Assembly: GCA_036558265.1 (NCBI GenBank)
Contig: DATBFY010000548.1
Location: 1-30,885, forward strand
Direction of reading: 5' to 3'
DNA: 30,885 nt
DNA from: RYN-433 sp036558265
Lineage (GTDB): Bacteria > Planctomycetota > Phycisphaerae > Tepidisphaerales > Tepidisphaeraceae
Under the pieces are notes generated by a model. It did no database searches. It saw nothing but the letters and a program-made list of their open reading frames with translations, and was not told the origin of the DNA. Positions 7,844 through 17,196 of the stretch are shown piece by piece. Both the position numbers and the translations under genes were made by a program. Numbering within the stretch: position 1 is the stretch's first letter; the number at the start of each line of letters is the position of its first letter.

Positions 7844-10800
7844 ATGAGTAGGGCACTTGTCGAGAGAGTGACGTCGGGCCAGCGGTCTGTCCACGCCCAG
7901 CCATCCAGGCGGCGGTCGCGGCGCCTTCCGCGGGCGGTCTCCCATGCGGTCGAGTCCCTCGAAGGGCGATTCCTGCTCTCCGGGTCGCTGACCGTCACCC
8001 CGACCACCCCCCTGGTCGGTGATACCAACCTCAGCGCCGAGGGAAACCTCGACTGGGTACATTTCGGCTACCCTGCAAGCCCCACCAAGATCCATCAGAA
8101 GGCCGGTGTGACCGGTCCGCGCCTGGCCGATTTCACCACGATCGGCTCGGCGACGCCGGTCGCCGCGAGCACGAGCGGCAAGACCTTCACCTGGACCGAC
8201 GCGACCGCGCCGGCTCCGACCGTCCTCACCGGCCCGGGCGACGCCATCATCGAGGTGGATGGGCAGAACGACGGCGACGTCGATGCCGGCCCCCCACCCG
8301 CCGCCGAAACCGTCGACCACATGTTCGACGGGCTCGAGCAGAAGTACCTCAACTTCCTCGACCTCAACTCGGGCGCGATCGTCACCCCGCAGGCCAACGG
8401 CGGTAACGGCACCGTCGTCAACGGCATACGGCTTTTCACCGCCAACGACGCCGTCGAGCGCGACCCCGCCAGCTACGTGCTCGAGGGCACCAACGACAAC
8501 CCCGACGACGCCGCCGCCGTCTGGACCCAGATCTCCGCAGGTCCCCTGGCCCTGCCCGACGGCCGAAACGCCGGTGGGAACATCGCGATCAATCCCGCCG
8601 ATCCCAACCAGCCCAACCAGGCGCTCTTCTTCACGAATACGACTTCTTACAAGTCCTACCGCGTCACCTTCCCCACGCTCAAGAACGCCGGCGCCGCCAA
8701 CAGCATGCAGATCGGCGAGGTGCAACTGCTCAACCAGCCGCCGACCGAGAACGCTACCGCCACTGCCGACGCCAAGGCCGTCACCGGCAGCGGAAACGGC
8801 TTCCACCTCACCGCCCCGGCAAGCCCGATCCTCCGCCGTCTCAAGGTCTACGTTGCCGTCGACACCGGCGCCGGTCAGCTCACCGCAACCCTCAGCGACG
8901 GCAGCGTCGCGCCCGTCACGCAGACCCTGACCGATAACAACGCCGCCGGGCCCACCATCGCCGTCTACACCATCGACTTCAAGTCCAACACCGACAACCA
9001 GACCCTGTCCATCGATTGGGTTTCGCAAAGCGGCGCCAAGGTGTTCCTATCGGCCGCCACCTGGATCGGTGGCGGGCTGCTCAACGTGACGCCCACAACC
9101 CCCGCCACCGGCGACACCAACCTCACCAGCGAGGGCAACCTCGACTGGATCCACTGGGGCTATTCCAACGACGCCACCAAGCTCCATCAGAAGAGCAACG
9201 TCGTCGGTCCGCGGATTTCGAACTTCACCGTCACCGGCGGCGGCACCGCGGCGGCTGGCAATACCCCCGGCAAGACCTTCTCCTGGACCGATGCCACCCC
9301 GCCTCCCGCGGTGGTGATCACCCAGCCCGGCGACGCCATCATCGAGGTCGACGGCCAGAACGACGGCGACGCCAACGCCGGCCCGCCCCCCGCCGCCGAA
9401 TCCGTCGACCACATGTTCGACGGCTTCGGACAGAAGTACCTCAACTTCCTCGACCTCAACTCGGGCGCCATCGTCACCCCGCAGGCCAACGGCGGCAACG
9501 GCAGCATCGTCAACGGCATTCGCCTCTTCACCGCCAACGACGCCCCCGAGCGCGACCCCGCCAGTTACCTGATCGAGGGCACCAACGACAACCCGGCCGA
9601 CGCCGCCGCCGTCTGGACCCAGATTTCCGCCGGTGATCTCGCCCTCCCCACGGCCCGCAATGCCGGTGGCCAGATCGCGATCAATCCCGCCACCCAGGCC
9701 AATCAGACCGTCTTCTTCACCAACGCCACCACCTACAAGTCCTTCCGCGTCACTTTCCCCACCCTCCGGAATGCCGGCGCCGCCAACAGCATGCAGATCG
9801 GCGAGGTCCAACTCCTCCAGCAGCCCCCGCCCGAGAACGCCGCCGCCACCCCCAACGGCGTCACGCTCCCCGGCGGGCAGGGCTTCCACTTCACCGCGCC
9901 GGCCAGCTCCAACGTCCGTCGCCTCAAGGTCTACGTCGCCGTGGACGGCGGCGCGGGAACCCTCACCGCCACCCTCAGCGACGGCAGCCAGGCCCCGGTC
10001 GTCCAGACCCTCCTCGACACCAACGCCGCCGGCGCGACCACCGCCATCTACACCATCGACTACCAGGCCGCCTCCGACAACCAGTCCATCGCCGTAGACT
10101 GGGCCGGCGCCCCGGGCGCGACCGCCACCCTCTCCGCCGCGAGTTGGATCGAGTTCCAGCTTCCCAGCGCGCCGGTCGGCGTCACCGCGACCGCCACCGG
10201 CAAGGGGCGCATGAACGTCTCCTGGACCGATACCTCGACCAACGAGACCGGCTTCCGCATCGAGCGGGCGACCTCGCAGGGCGGGCCCTTCACCCCCATC
10301 TTCACCGCCGGCCCGGGCGTCCAGCAGTACATCGACAGCGGCCTGAACGACAACACCGCCTACTTCTACAGGGTCAGCGCCCTCAACCTCGCCGGCGCTG
10401 CCGCCGCCGTCGGCAACCCCGCCACCGCGACCACCGCCACCATCGGCGCGACCGGCGTGTCGGCCCGGTACTACCAGGACACCGATCCCACCGTCCACCT
10501 CGACCCCAACAACCGCGTGGTCAACCGCATCGACCCGAACATCGGCACCGACTGGGGCACGGGCTCCCCCGACGCGATCGTCCCCGTCGACCGCTTCTCC
10601 GGACAATGGGAGGGCACCTACATCGCCGACTACAGCGGCCCGACCACCTTCTCCACTGACACCGATGATGGTGGGCGCTTCTTCATCGACCTCAACGGCA
10701 ACGGCAGCTACGACTACGATCCCGTCGCAGCCGGAACGACGACGCCCAACGGCGAGCTCGTCGTCAATTCCTGGGTCGACCAGGGCCTGGGCATCGACAA

Positions 10801-11749
10801 CGTCAACAACGGCCGCGGCAGGGTCGTCAACCTCGTCGCCGGACAACGCTACAACATCCGCTTCCAGTATTACGAGAACGGCGGTGGCGCGGCGGCGTTC
10901 CTCTACGTGCAGGGCCCCGCCGGCACACAGCAGTTCGTCATCCCCACCGAAAGCTTCGTCCCGCTCCCGCCGGTCGCCCCCAAGGTCATCGGGCAGCCCG
11001 ACGTGGACCGCCAGCTCCCGCCCGGCGTCGCCTACACCCCCGCGCAGCACCTGGTCATTCACTTCAGCGAGGAGGTCGGCCCCGTCGATCCCGGCAACAT
11101 CATCATCACCCACCTCGGCGGCGCCGGCGAGATCTACAGCGGCTTCGGACAGCTCCAGTGGGCCTATGACGGCCAGACCAACAGCGGCGTGCTCACGTTC
11201 CCCGGCATCGGCGCCCAGGCGCTGCCCGACGGGAACTATAAGCTTCAGTTGGTCGCCGCCGGCTTCCCCGATGCCGACGGCACCCCCCTCGACGGGAACG
11301 GTGACGGCACCGCCGGCGACGACTACATCACCAACTTCTACATCTTCACCGGCGACACCCAGACCGCCTACGACGGCACCGCCAAGCCCGACCGCAAGAT
11401 CGACTTCAGCGACTACCAGCGCCTGGAGCTTAACTACGGCAAGAGCGCCGCCACCGGCGCCCGCGTCAGCGCCGGCGAAGGCGATTTCGACCACAGCGGC
11501 ACCGTGGACGATCTCGACGTGGCCTACTTCTTCGCCCACGTCGGCCAGACCGCGCCGGCCCCGACCCCCGTCGCCGCCGCGACGCCGGCCACGGCCCCCA
11601 GCAAACCGGCGCCGGCCAAAAAACCCGCGCCTGCCCCGGCGCCCAAGGCAGTCACCAAGGCCGCCAAACCTGTCGTCACCCCGCCCCCCGCGGCGAGCAA
11701 GTTCGCCACCAAGCGCATCACCAAGAGCGTGAAGGACCTCCTCGGCTGA
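7844..11749 (+). CDS. Giant exoprotein: tandem discoidin-like repeats, FN3, PA14-like, dockerin-like
   Basis: The 1301-residue protein starts at ATG 7844, five bases after GGAGG. The N-terminus is basic and then carries VESLEGRFLLSG (residues 36-47), the LE-x-R-x-LLS motif common at the start of planctomycete exoproteins in place of an ordinary signal peptide. Two 364-residue units follow (about 48-411 and 412-769). Each holds a discoidin/F5-8C-like region (YLNFLDLNSG through MQIGEVQLL) and a second beta domain. Next come a fibronectin type III domain (775-866), a PA14-like domain (870-1043), an Ig-like domain (1045-1171, HLVIHFSEEV), and a dockerin-like pair of calcium loops (1173-1236). A 65-residue Pro/Ala/Lys tail ends in SVKDLLG. 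It is probably a cell-surface or matrix protein that binds glycans. No catalytic domain is visible. Confidence 0.85.
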   Translation: MSRALVERVTSGQRSVHAQPSRRRSRRLPRAVSHAVESLEGRFLLSGSLTVTPTTPLVGDTNLSAEGNLDWVHFGYPASPTKIHQKAGVTGPRLADFTTIGSATPVAASTSGKTFTWTDATAPAPTVLTGPGDAIIEVDGQNDGDVDAGPPPAAETVDHMFDGLEQKYLNFLDLNSGAIVTPQANGGNGTVVNGIRLFTANDAVERDPASYVLEGTNDNPDDAAAVWTQISAGPLALPDGRNAGGNIAINPADPNQPNQALFFTNTTSYKSYRVTFPTLKNAGAANSMQIGEVQLLNQPPTENATATADAKAVTGSGNGFHLTAPASPILRRLKVYVAVDTGAGQLTATLSDGSVAPVTQTLTDNNAAGPTIAVYTIDFKSNTDNQTLSIDWVSQSGAKVFLSAATWIGGGLLNVTPTTPATGDTNLTSEGNLDWIHWGYSNDATKLHQKSNVVGPRISNFTVTGGGTAAAGNTPGKTFSWTDATPPPAVVITQPGDAIIEVDGQNDGDANAGPPPAAESVDHMFDGFGQKYLNFLDLNSGAIVTPQANGGNGSIVNGIRLFTANDAPERDPASYLIEGTNDNPADAAAVWTQISAGDLALPTARNAGGQIAINPATQANQTVFFTNATTYKSFRVTFPTLRNAGAANSMQIGEVQLLQQPPPENAAATPNGVTLPGGQGFHFTAPASSNVRRLKVYVAVDGGAGTLTATLSDGSQAPVVQTLLDTNAAGATTAIYTIDYQAASDNQSIAVDWAGAPGATATLSAASWIEFQLPSAPVGVTATATGKGRMNVSWTDTSTNETGFRIERATSQGGPFTPIFTAGPGVQQYIDSGLNDNTAYFYRVSALNLAGAAAAVGNPATATTATIGATGVSARYYQDTDPTVHLDPNNRVVNRIDPNIGTDWGTGSPDAIVPVDRFSGQWEGTYIADYSGPTTFSTDTDDGGRFFIDLNGNGSYDYDPVAAGTTTPNGELVVNSWVDQGLGIDNVNNGRGRVVNLVAGQRYNIRFQYYENGGGAAAFLYVQGPAGTQQFVIPTESFVPLPPVAPKVIGQPDVDRQLPPGVAYTPAQHLVIHFSEEVGPVDPGNIIITHLGGAGEIYSGFGQLQWAYDGQTNSGVLTFPGIGAQALPDGNYKLQLVAAGFPDADGTPLDGNGDGTAGDDYITNFYIFTGDTQTAYDGTAKPDRKIDFSDYQRLELNYGKSAATGARVSAGEGDFDHSGTVDDLDVAYFFAHVGQTAPAPTPVAAATPATAPSKPAPAKKPAPAPAPKAVTKAAKPVVTPPPAASKFATKRITKSVKDLLG
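7985..10150 (+). repeat. Tandem duplication of a 1092-bp unit within the exoprotein gene
   Basis: The unit beginning near 7985 recurs at an offset of exactly 1092 bases (364 codons). Protein identity is very high in the core: both copies contain KYLNFLDLNSGAIVTPQANG, differing from each other in only a few codons over long stretches (compare 8341-8440 with 9433-9532). DNA-level similarity points to a fairly recent in-frame duplication or ongoing gene conversion. The flanks of the two units have diverged more than the core. Confidence 0.85.
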
Positions 11750-11785
11750 CGTTGCACTTCTCATCGCATTCTCGCGTCGAACATT

Positions 11786-11828
11786 CCCGCCCCGTGCGCT
11801 CGAACATGAACCGAGCACGCGGGGCGGG
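11786..11828 (+). terminator. Strong GC hairpin after the exoprotein gene
   Basis: CCCGCCCCG (11786-11794) pairs perfectly with CGGGGCGGG (11820-11828). A further GCTCG/CGAGC pairing extends the stem beyond a small internal loop. It sits 37 bases past the stop codon. There is no T-run after it, so it may be a Rho-assisted terminator or an mRNA-stabilising hairpin instead. Confidence 0.45.
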
Positions 11829-11844
11829 CCCGCGCAATGCGACT

Positions 11845-11879
11845 GGCAACGAACAACTAACCACTGACAACTAACCCCC
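11845..11879 (+). repeat. Heptamer tandem repeat of the ACAACTA type
   Basis: Read from 11845, the sequence falls into seven-base units GGCAACG, AACAACT, AACCACT, GACAACT, AACCCCC, a degenerate array with a 7-base period. It lies between the exoprotein hairpin and the start of the protease/MoxR operon. It resembles short heptameric tandem repeats scattered in intergenic DNA of some bacteria (for example cyanobacterial STRR sequences). Confidence 0.6.
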
Positions 11880-11988
11880 CTGCAACATTCCCCTCCCCCG
11901 TGCGTTCCATAACGGTTAGGATCACCGCCCGCACCCCCGTCCAACTTCCTGTCGGCTCGGTGGTAACGTTTGTGAAGGACTCGCCGTT

Positions 11989-14613
11989 ATGCCCAGGTCG
12001 TGCCGCACACCCAGGGAGCCGGGGGAAACCATCGGCGCGCGCGGCCTTGTCGTGCTGATCTTCGCCCTGCTGCTCCCCTTCCCCGCCTCGGCCGCGCAAA
12101 TCGCCGATGCGCAAAAGCTGTTTAAGTCAGGCGAATACACAAAATGTCTGGAAATGGTCAACCAGGCCTTGGCTGACCAGCAATGGGGTGAAGGCTGGTG
12201 GATCCTCAAGATCCGCTCTGAGCTGACCACCGGCCAATACGCCCAGGCGCTGAAGTCCCAGGAAGAATCGCTCACCCATTACGACTCGAGCCTGGCGCTG
12301 CGCATGCTCGGCTACGACGTCCTGCGCGCCAACGACCGCCCCGACGACGCCAGCGAGGTCCTGTCGGACATCAAGTCGATGGCCCAGCGCACCCCCTGGC
12401 GGTACGACGACGCGTCGAGCCGGGTCTGGCTGGGTCGGGCCCTGTTGCGCGGGGGCACCGACGCCCGCCAGGTGCTCGAACAGTACTTCGACAAGGCCAA
12501 AAAGGACGCCCCCGACTCCCCCGAGCCCTACCTCGCCAGCGGCGAGATGGCGCTGGAGAAGCACGACTACGCCCTGGCCGCCGAAGCATTCCAGGACGCC
12601 GCCAAACGCGCCCCCGAAGACCCCGCGGTGTATTACGGCCTGGCGCGCGCCTACGACAACGACGCCGACCGCGCCACGGCGGCTCTGAACAAGGCGCTGG
12701 AACTCAATCCCCACCACGTCGATAGCCTGCTCTTCCAGGCCGACAACCTGATCGACCGCGAGGACTACGCCGGCGCCGAGGCGCTCCTCAAACAAGTGTT
12801 GGAGGTCAACCCCAAGCACCCCCGAGCCTGGGCCTACCGCGCCGTCCTGTCGCACCTCTCGGGCGACAAGAAAAAGGAAGAATCCAACCGCGCCGAGGCC
12901 CTCTCGTCCTGGAAGACCAACCCCGAAGTTGATTTCCTGATCGGACAGAAGATCTCGCAAAAATACCGCTTTTCCGAGGGTTCTGCGTATCAGCGGAAGG
13001 CGCTCGAATTCGTCGCGAATTACGAACCGGCAAAGGAGCAACTCTGCCAGGACCTGATGCGACTGGGAAAGGAAGAGGAGGGCTGGGAGTTGGCGTCGCA
13101 GGTCTTCAAGGACGACCCGTACAACGTCCTGGCGTACAACCTGGTGACCCTTCACGACCATTTGGCCAAGTTTCAGTCCCTTCGCGACCCCGCTTTCCTG
13201 GTCCGGATGGACCCGCGCGAGGCCGAAATCTATGGCCAGGAGGCGCTTAAGCTGCTCGATCGCGCCAAGGCCAAGCTGTGTGCCAAGTACGGCGTGGAGC
13301 TGACCGAGCCGATCACGGTCGAGATCTTTCCGCAGCAGCAGGATTTCGCGATCCGCACCTTTGGCCTGCCGGGAGGGGCGGGGTTTTTGGGGGTCTGCTT
13401 CGGGCCCGTGGTGACCGTTAACAGCCCGGCGTCGCGTGCCGGGCACCCTTCCAACTGGCAGGCCGTCCTTTGGCACGAGTTCTGTCACACCGTGACCCTT
13501 CACAAGACCCGCAACAAGATGCCGAGGTGGCTGAGCGAGGGCATCTCGGTTTACGAGGAGAAGCAGGAAGTCCCGGCGTGGGGCCAGGCGATGAACCCGC
13601 AGTACCGCGACCTGATCCTTTCGGGCGGGATCACCCCGGTGAGCAAGCTCAGCGGCGCCTTCCTTAAGCCTCCGACACCGATGCACTTGCAGTTCGCGTA
13701 TTACGAGTCGTCGATGGTCGTCGAGTACGTCGTCAGCCACTTCGGCGCGCCCGCGCTCCGGGAGGTCCTGAGCGATCTGGCCGACGACGTGCCGATCAAT
13801 GACGCGCTGGCTCGCCACACCCAGCCGATCGAGAAACTGGACGAGGACTTTGACAAATGGTTGCGGGACAAGGCCGCGGCGCTGGCGCCCAAGGCTGACC
13901 TGGAACACCCCAAACTGCCCCTCGACGCCGACAGCACCGCGATGACCGCCTGGAGCCAGCAGCACCCAACTAACTTCTGGGGTCTCCTGGGTTTAGGCCG
14001 CGCGTTGATCGCCGAGCACAAGTGGGCCGAGGCGAAGAAGCCGCTCGAGCAGGCGATCGCGCTCTATCCCACCGCCACCGGCGCGGGCGGGCCGTATCTG
14101 CTGCTGGCGGCCGCCCACCGTGGATTGGGCGAAACCCAGGCTGAACAAGCATTTCTGGAAAAACACGTCGCGCTCGACGCCGATGCGATCGAACCCCGCG
14201 TGCGCCTGGCCGACATCGCTGTCAAGAATGCCGATTGGCGAGGGGTGCGGAATTGGGCGGAGCAGATCCTTGCCATTAACCCATTGATCCCCGCGCCGCA
14301 CCGTTATCTCGCCCAGGCCGCGGAGGCGCTGGGGGAGCGTGCGGTTGCGATCCGGGCGCATCGAACGCTGCTGCTTCTCGACCCGTTGGATCGGGCGGAA
14401 CATCACTATCGCCTGGCGCAACTCCTGATGCAGGAGAAGCAGCTTCCGGATGCGCGGCGGCAGGCCGTCGAGGCGCTGGAAGAGGCCCCGCGCTACCGGG
14501 CCGCCCACGCGCTGCTGCTGGAGATCGTCGGCAAGATGCAACCCGCGACCGGGACCACGACTCGCCCGGTGACCACCGCGCCCGCCACTCGCGCCACGAA
14601 GGAGCGCCCATGA
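11989..14613 (+). CDS. Secreted TPR protein with HExxH gluzincin-type peptidase domain
   Basis: The 874-residue product has a signal peptide (hydrophobic residues 19-32, then ASA), N-terminal tetratricopeptide repeats (about 38-380), a metallopeptidase segment, and C-terminal repeats (about 650-850). The catalytic signature is HEFCH at 496-500 with the downstream SEG glutamate E517 as expected third zinc ligand, matching the peptidase MA-like group of gluzincins. The substrate is unknown. ATG 11989 has GAAGGA about nine bases upstream. The stop overlaps the DUF4159 start by ATGA, so this appears to be the first gene of the MoxR/vWA operon. I see no clear promoter, only the heptamer array and hairpin in the preceding 239 bases. 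The C-terminal 20 residues are Thr/Ala/Pro rich. Confidence 0.82.
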   Translation: MPRSCRTPREPGETIGARGLVVLIFALLLPFPASAAQIADAQKLFKSGEYTKCLEMVNQALADQQWGEGWWILKIRSELTTGQYAQALKSQEESLTHYDSSLALRMLGYDVLRANDRPDDASEVLSDIKSMAQRTPWRYDDASSRVWLGRALLRGGTDARQVLEQYFDKAKKDAPDSPEPYLASGEMALEKHDYALAAEAFQDAAKRAPEDPAVYYGLARAYDNDADRATAALNKALELNPHHVDSLLFQADNLIDREDYAGAEALLKQVLEVNPKHPRAWAYRAVLSHLSGDKKKEESNRAEALSSWKTNPEVDFLIGQKISQKYRFSEGSAYQRKALEFVANYEPAKEQLCQDLMRLGKEEEGWELASQVFKDDPYNVLAYNLVTLHDHLAKFQSLRDPAFLVRMDPREAEIYGQEALKLLDRAKAKLCAKYGVELTEPITVEIFPQQQDFAIRTFGLPGGAGFLGVCFGPVVTVNSPASRAGHPSNWQAVLWHEFCHTVTLHKTRNKMPRWLSEGISVYEEKQEVPAWGQAMNPQYRDLILSGGITPVSKLSGAFLKPPTPMHLQFAYYESSMVVEYVVSHFGAPALREVLSDLADDVPINDALARHTQPIEKLDEDFDKWLRDKAAALAPKADLEHPKLPLDADSTAMTAWSQQHPTNFWGLLGLGRALIAEHKWAEAKKPLEQAIALYPTATGAGGPYLLLAAAHRGLGETQAEQAFLEKHVALDADAIEPRVRLADIAVKNADWRGVRNWAEQILAINPLIPAPHRYLAQAAEALGERAVAIRAHRTLLLLDPLDRAEHHYRLAQLLMQEKQLPDARRQAVEALEEAPRYRAAHALLLEIVGKMQPATGTTTRPVTTAPATRATKERP

Positions 14614-15455
14614 GCATGAAGCTGCGAATCCTCCTGGGAGCTGTTGTCCTGGGTACGTTGGCCGGGGGTATTGCCTTTGCCCAGCGGTATCGCCGGATCG
14701 ACCACTCCGCCCACGAGATCCCGCCGCTGGTCGATCGCCACGGCATCGACCTGTGGGAGAACGAGCCGCAGTTCAAGAACGACGTCTTCACGTTCGTGCG
14801 CATCCGCTGGCACTCGTGGCGCGGGGGGGACATCTGGCTGACCGACTACCCGGACAGCGATCTCAATTTCTCGTTCCGCCTCCAGCAGCTCACATCCCTC
14901 AAGGTGGATCCGCACCCCAAGCAGTTGGACCTGACGGATGAGGAGATCTTCGATTACCCGTTCATTTACATGCTGGAGGTCGGCAGCCTGGAATTCACCG
15001 ACGAGGAGGTCGCCAACCTCCGCAAGTACCTGCTCAACGGCGGCTTTTTGATGGTGGACGACTTCTGGGGCGAATACGCGTGGCGGAACTTCGAGCAGGA
15101 GATGAAGCGCGTCTTCCCCGACCGCGAATCAAAGGACCTCGACATCAGCGACCCGATCTTCCACTGCGTGTTCGATTTGAAGCAGAAGCCGCAGATCCCC
15201 GGCATCGACACCGCCCGCGAGGTGCGCGCGATGGGACACCCGGAGATCACCTGGGAGCGCGAGGACGCCCGCGAACCGCACTACCGCGCCTTCTACGACG
15301 ACAAGGGGCGGATGATGGCCATCATCTGCCAGAACACGGACCTGGGCGACGGCTGGGAGCGCGAGGGGGAGGAGGAGTGGTACTTCCACCAGTTCTCGGA
15401 GAAGCAGGCGTATCCGATGGGGATCAACATCGTGTTCTGGGCGATGACGCATTAG
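14610..15455 (+). CDS. DUF4159 protein, exported
   Basis: The 281-residue protein begins with a signal peptide or membrane anchor (residues 4-24, ending AFA). The rest matches the DUF4159 pattern: FTFVRIRW near residue 60, LTDYPDSDLNFSFRL, YPFIYMLEVG, and LRKYLLNGGFLMVDDFWG (about 137-154). DUF4159 has a fold reminiscent of class I glutamine amidotransferases but no clear catalytic triad. It is frequently encoded beside MoxR and vWA genes in planctomycetes and related phyla. Translation is probably coupled to the upstream TPR-protease gene through the ATGA overlap. Its molecular role is unknown. Confidence 0.85.
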   Translation: MSMKLRILLGAVVLGTLAGGIAFAQRYRRIDHSAHEIPPLVDRHGIDLWENEPQFKNDVFTFVRIRWHSWRGGDIWLTDYPDSDLNFSFRLQQLTSLKVDPHPKQLDLTDEEIFDYPFIYMLEVGSLEFTDEEVANLRKYLLNGGFLMVDDFWGEYAWRNFEQEMKRVFPDRESKDLDISDPIFHCVFDLKQKPQIPGIDTAREVRAMGHPEITWEREDAREPHYRAFYDDKGRMMAIICQNTDLGDGWEREGEEEWYFHQFSEKQAYPMGINIVFWAMTH

Positions 15456-15464
15456 CGGAAGGCG

Positions 15465-15499
15465 GAAGCGAGAAGGCAGAAGCGAGAAGCGAGAAGAAG
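15465..15499 (+). repeat. Purine-rich heptamer tandem repeat
   Basis: Five consecutive 7-base units starting at 15465 read GAAGCGA, GAAGGCA, GAAGCGA, GAAGCGA, GAAGAAG. The array fills most of the 64-base gap between the DUF4159 stop and the moxR start and ends 10 bases before that gene's GGGAG ribosome site. Its mirror composition and period resemble the array at 11845, but the sequence is different. Confidence 0.75.
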
Positions 15500-15519
15500 G
15501 CAGCAAGCCGGGAGTATCC

Positions 15520-16530
<1,011 letters not shown>

Positions 16531-16568
16531 TGACAAACTCTGTGCAAGGCGCGCCTTTGCGCCCGACC

Positions 16569-16756
16569 GTCATCCTGAGGAGGCTTTGCCGACGAAGGAT
16601 CTTGCCTCGAACCGGAGACCGCATGGCCATGCAGAACCGTCATCCTGAGGAACTCCGAAGAGCCTGCCCCGAGCTTGTCGAAGGGATCTGGCTTCGATCG
16701 GCGAACCGGGCCGATTCGCCAGCGCCGGCCAGATCCTTCGCTGCGCTCAGGATGAC
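16569..16756. repeat. Dispersed inverted-repeat element, copies A1 and A2
   Basis: GTCATCCTGAGG occurs at 16569-16580 and 16639-16650. The second copy is closed by the inverted CTCAGGATGAC at 16746-16756, and nested inside are CGAAGGGATCTGGC (16679-16692) and GCCAGATCCTTCG (16728-16740), so 16639-16756 can fold into a long imperfect hairpin. A1 looks like an orphan left half, 32 of 35 bases identical to the left half of copy C at 18226. These units translate into spurious peptides such as HPEE and LRMT. No gene is present in 16531-16800. Confidence 0.85.
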
Positions 16757-16800
16757 ATGGACGCACGGGACGTTCGCGCTACCCTGAAGCCCTGGGACGC

Positions 16801-17196
16801 ATGAGAGAGTTCTTCGTCTACATCCTCTTCAACCACTCGCGAACGCTCTATATCGGCGTCACGAACGACCTGGTTCGCCGAGTCTACGAGCATCAGCACA
16901 AGCTCGTCGGTGGGTTCACGTCCAGGTACAACATCACGCAACTGGCATATTACGAGAACTACCCGACGGCGTTGGCCGCGATCGAACGGGAGAAGCAGTT
17001 GAAGGGGTGGAAGCGGGACAAGAAGGTCGCGTTGATCGAAGGCGCTAATCCGCATTGGGGGGATCTCAGCGGGTCGCTGAACGAGCGGTTTGAATGTGCC
17101 ATGTCGTTAGCAGGATCGGCGCGGCCTGAGGTTCCGGGCAAGATCCTTCGCTGCGTTCAGGATGACGGCTTACAGCCGTCGGGGAACGACGCCTGA
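16801..17196 (+). CDS. GIY-YIG domain endonuclease-like protein
   Basis: The first 90 or so residues form a compact single-domain GIY-YIG nuclease: FVYILF (5-10) and LYIGVTNDLVRRVYEH (16-31) with Y7, Y17 and R26/R27, then AIEREKQLKGWKR (60-72) with the catalytic-type glutamate E62. Such small stand-alone members are widespread and uncharacterised; they are not UvrC or homing endonucleases by length. Residues from about 107 to the end are encoded by a copy of the local repeat (positions 17140-17166) and are not part of the family. The stop overlaps the DUF58 start as TGATG. ATG 16801 has only a weak GGGA upstream. It probably arrived with the repeats. Confidence 0.82.
   Translation: MREFFVYILFNHSRTLYIGVTNDLVRRVYEHQHKLVGGFTSRYNITQLAYYENYPTALAAIEREKQLKGWKRDKKVALIEGANPHWGDLSGSLNERFECAMSLAGSARPEVPGKILRCVQDDGLQPSGNDA
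17140..17166. repeat. Repeat element copy B (right half), inside the GIY-YIG 3' end
   Basis: This 27-base stretch matches the right arm of copy A (16730-16756) at 25 of 27 positions, including AGATCCTTCGCTGCG and TCAGGATGAC. It is translated as KILRCVQDD at the end of the GIY-YIG protein. No full left arm is present, though CCTGAGG occurs at 17125. Confidence 0.8.

Noticed and set aside
9047..11944. Open frame of 965 codons on the minus strand opposite the exoprotein gene
   Set aside because: Low-complexity Gly/Val/Ala/Asp composition, no domain, no signal, and it is fully antisense to a gene with clear domains; a by-product of high GC third positions.
12127..13965. Open frame of 612 codons on the minus strand opposite the TPR-protease gene
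   Set aside because: No domain features; antisense shadow of a gene with TPRs and HEFCH motif.
16536..16787. Small plus-strand reading frame of 86 codons containing PELVEG-like peptides
   Set aside because: It is the translation of the dispersed repeat element and is a classic spurious protein, not a gene.
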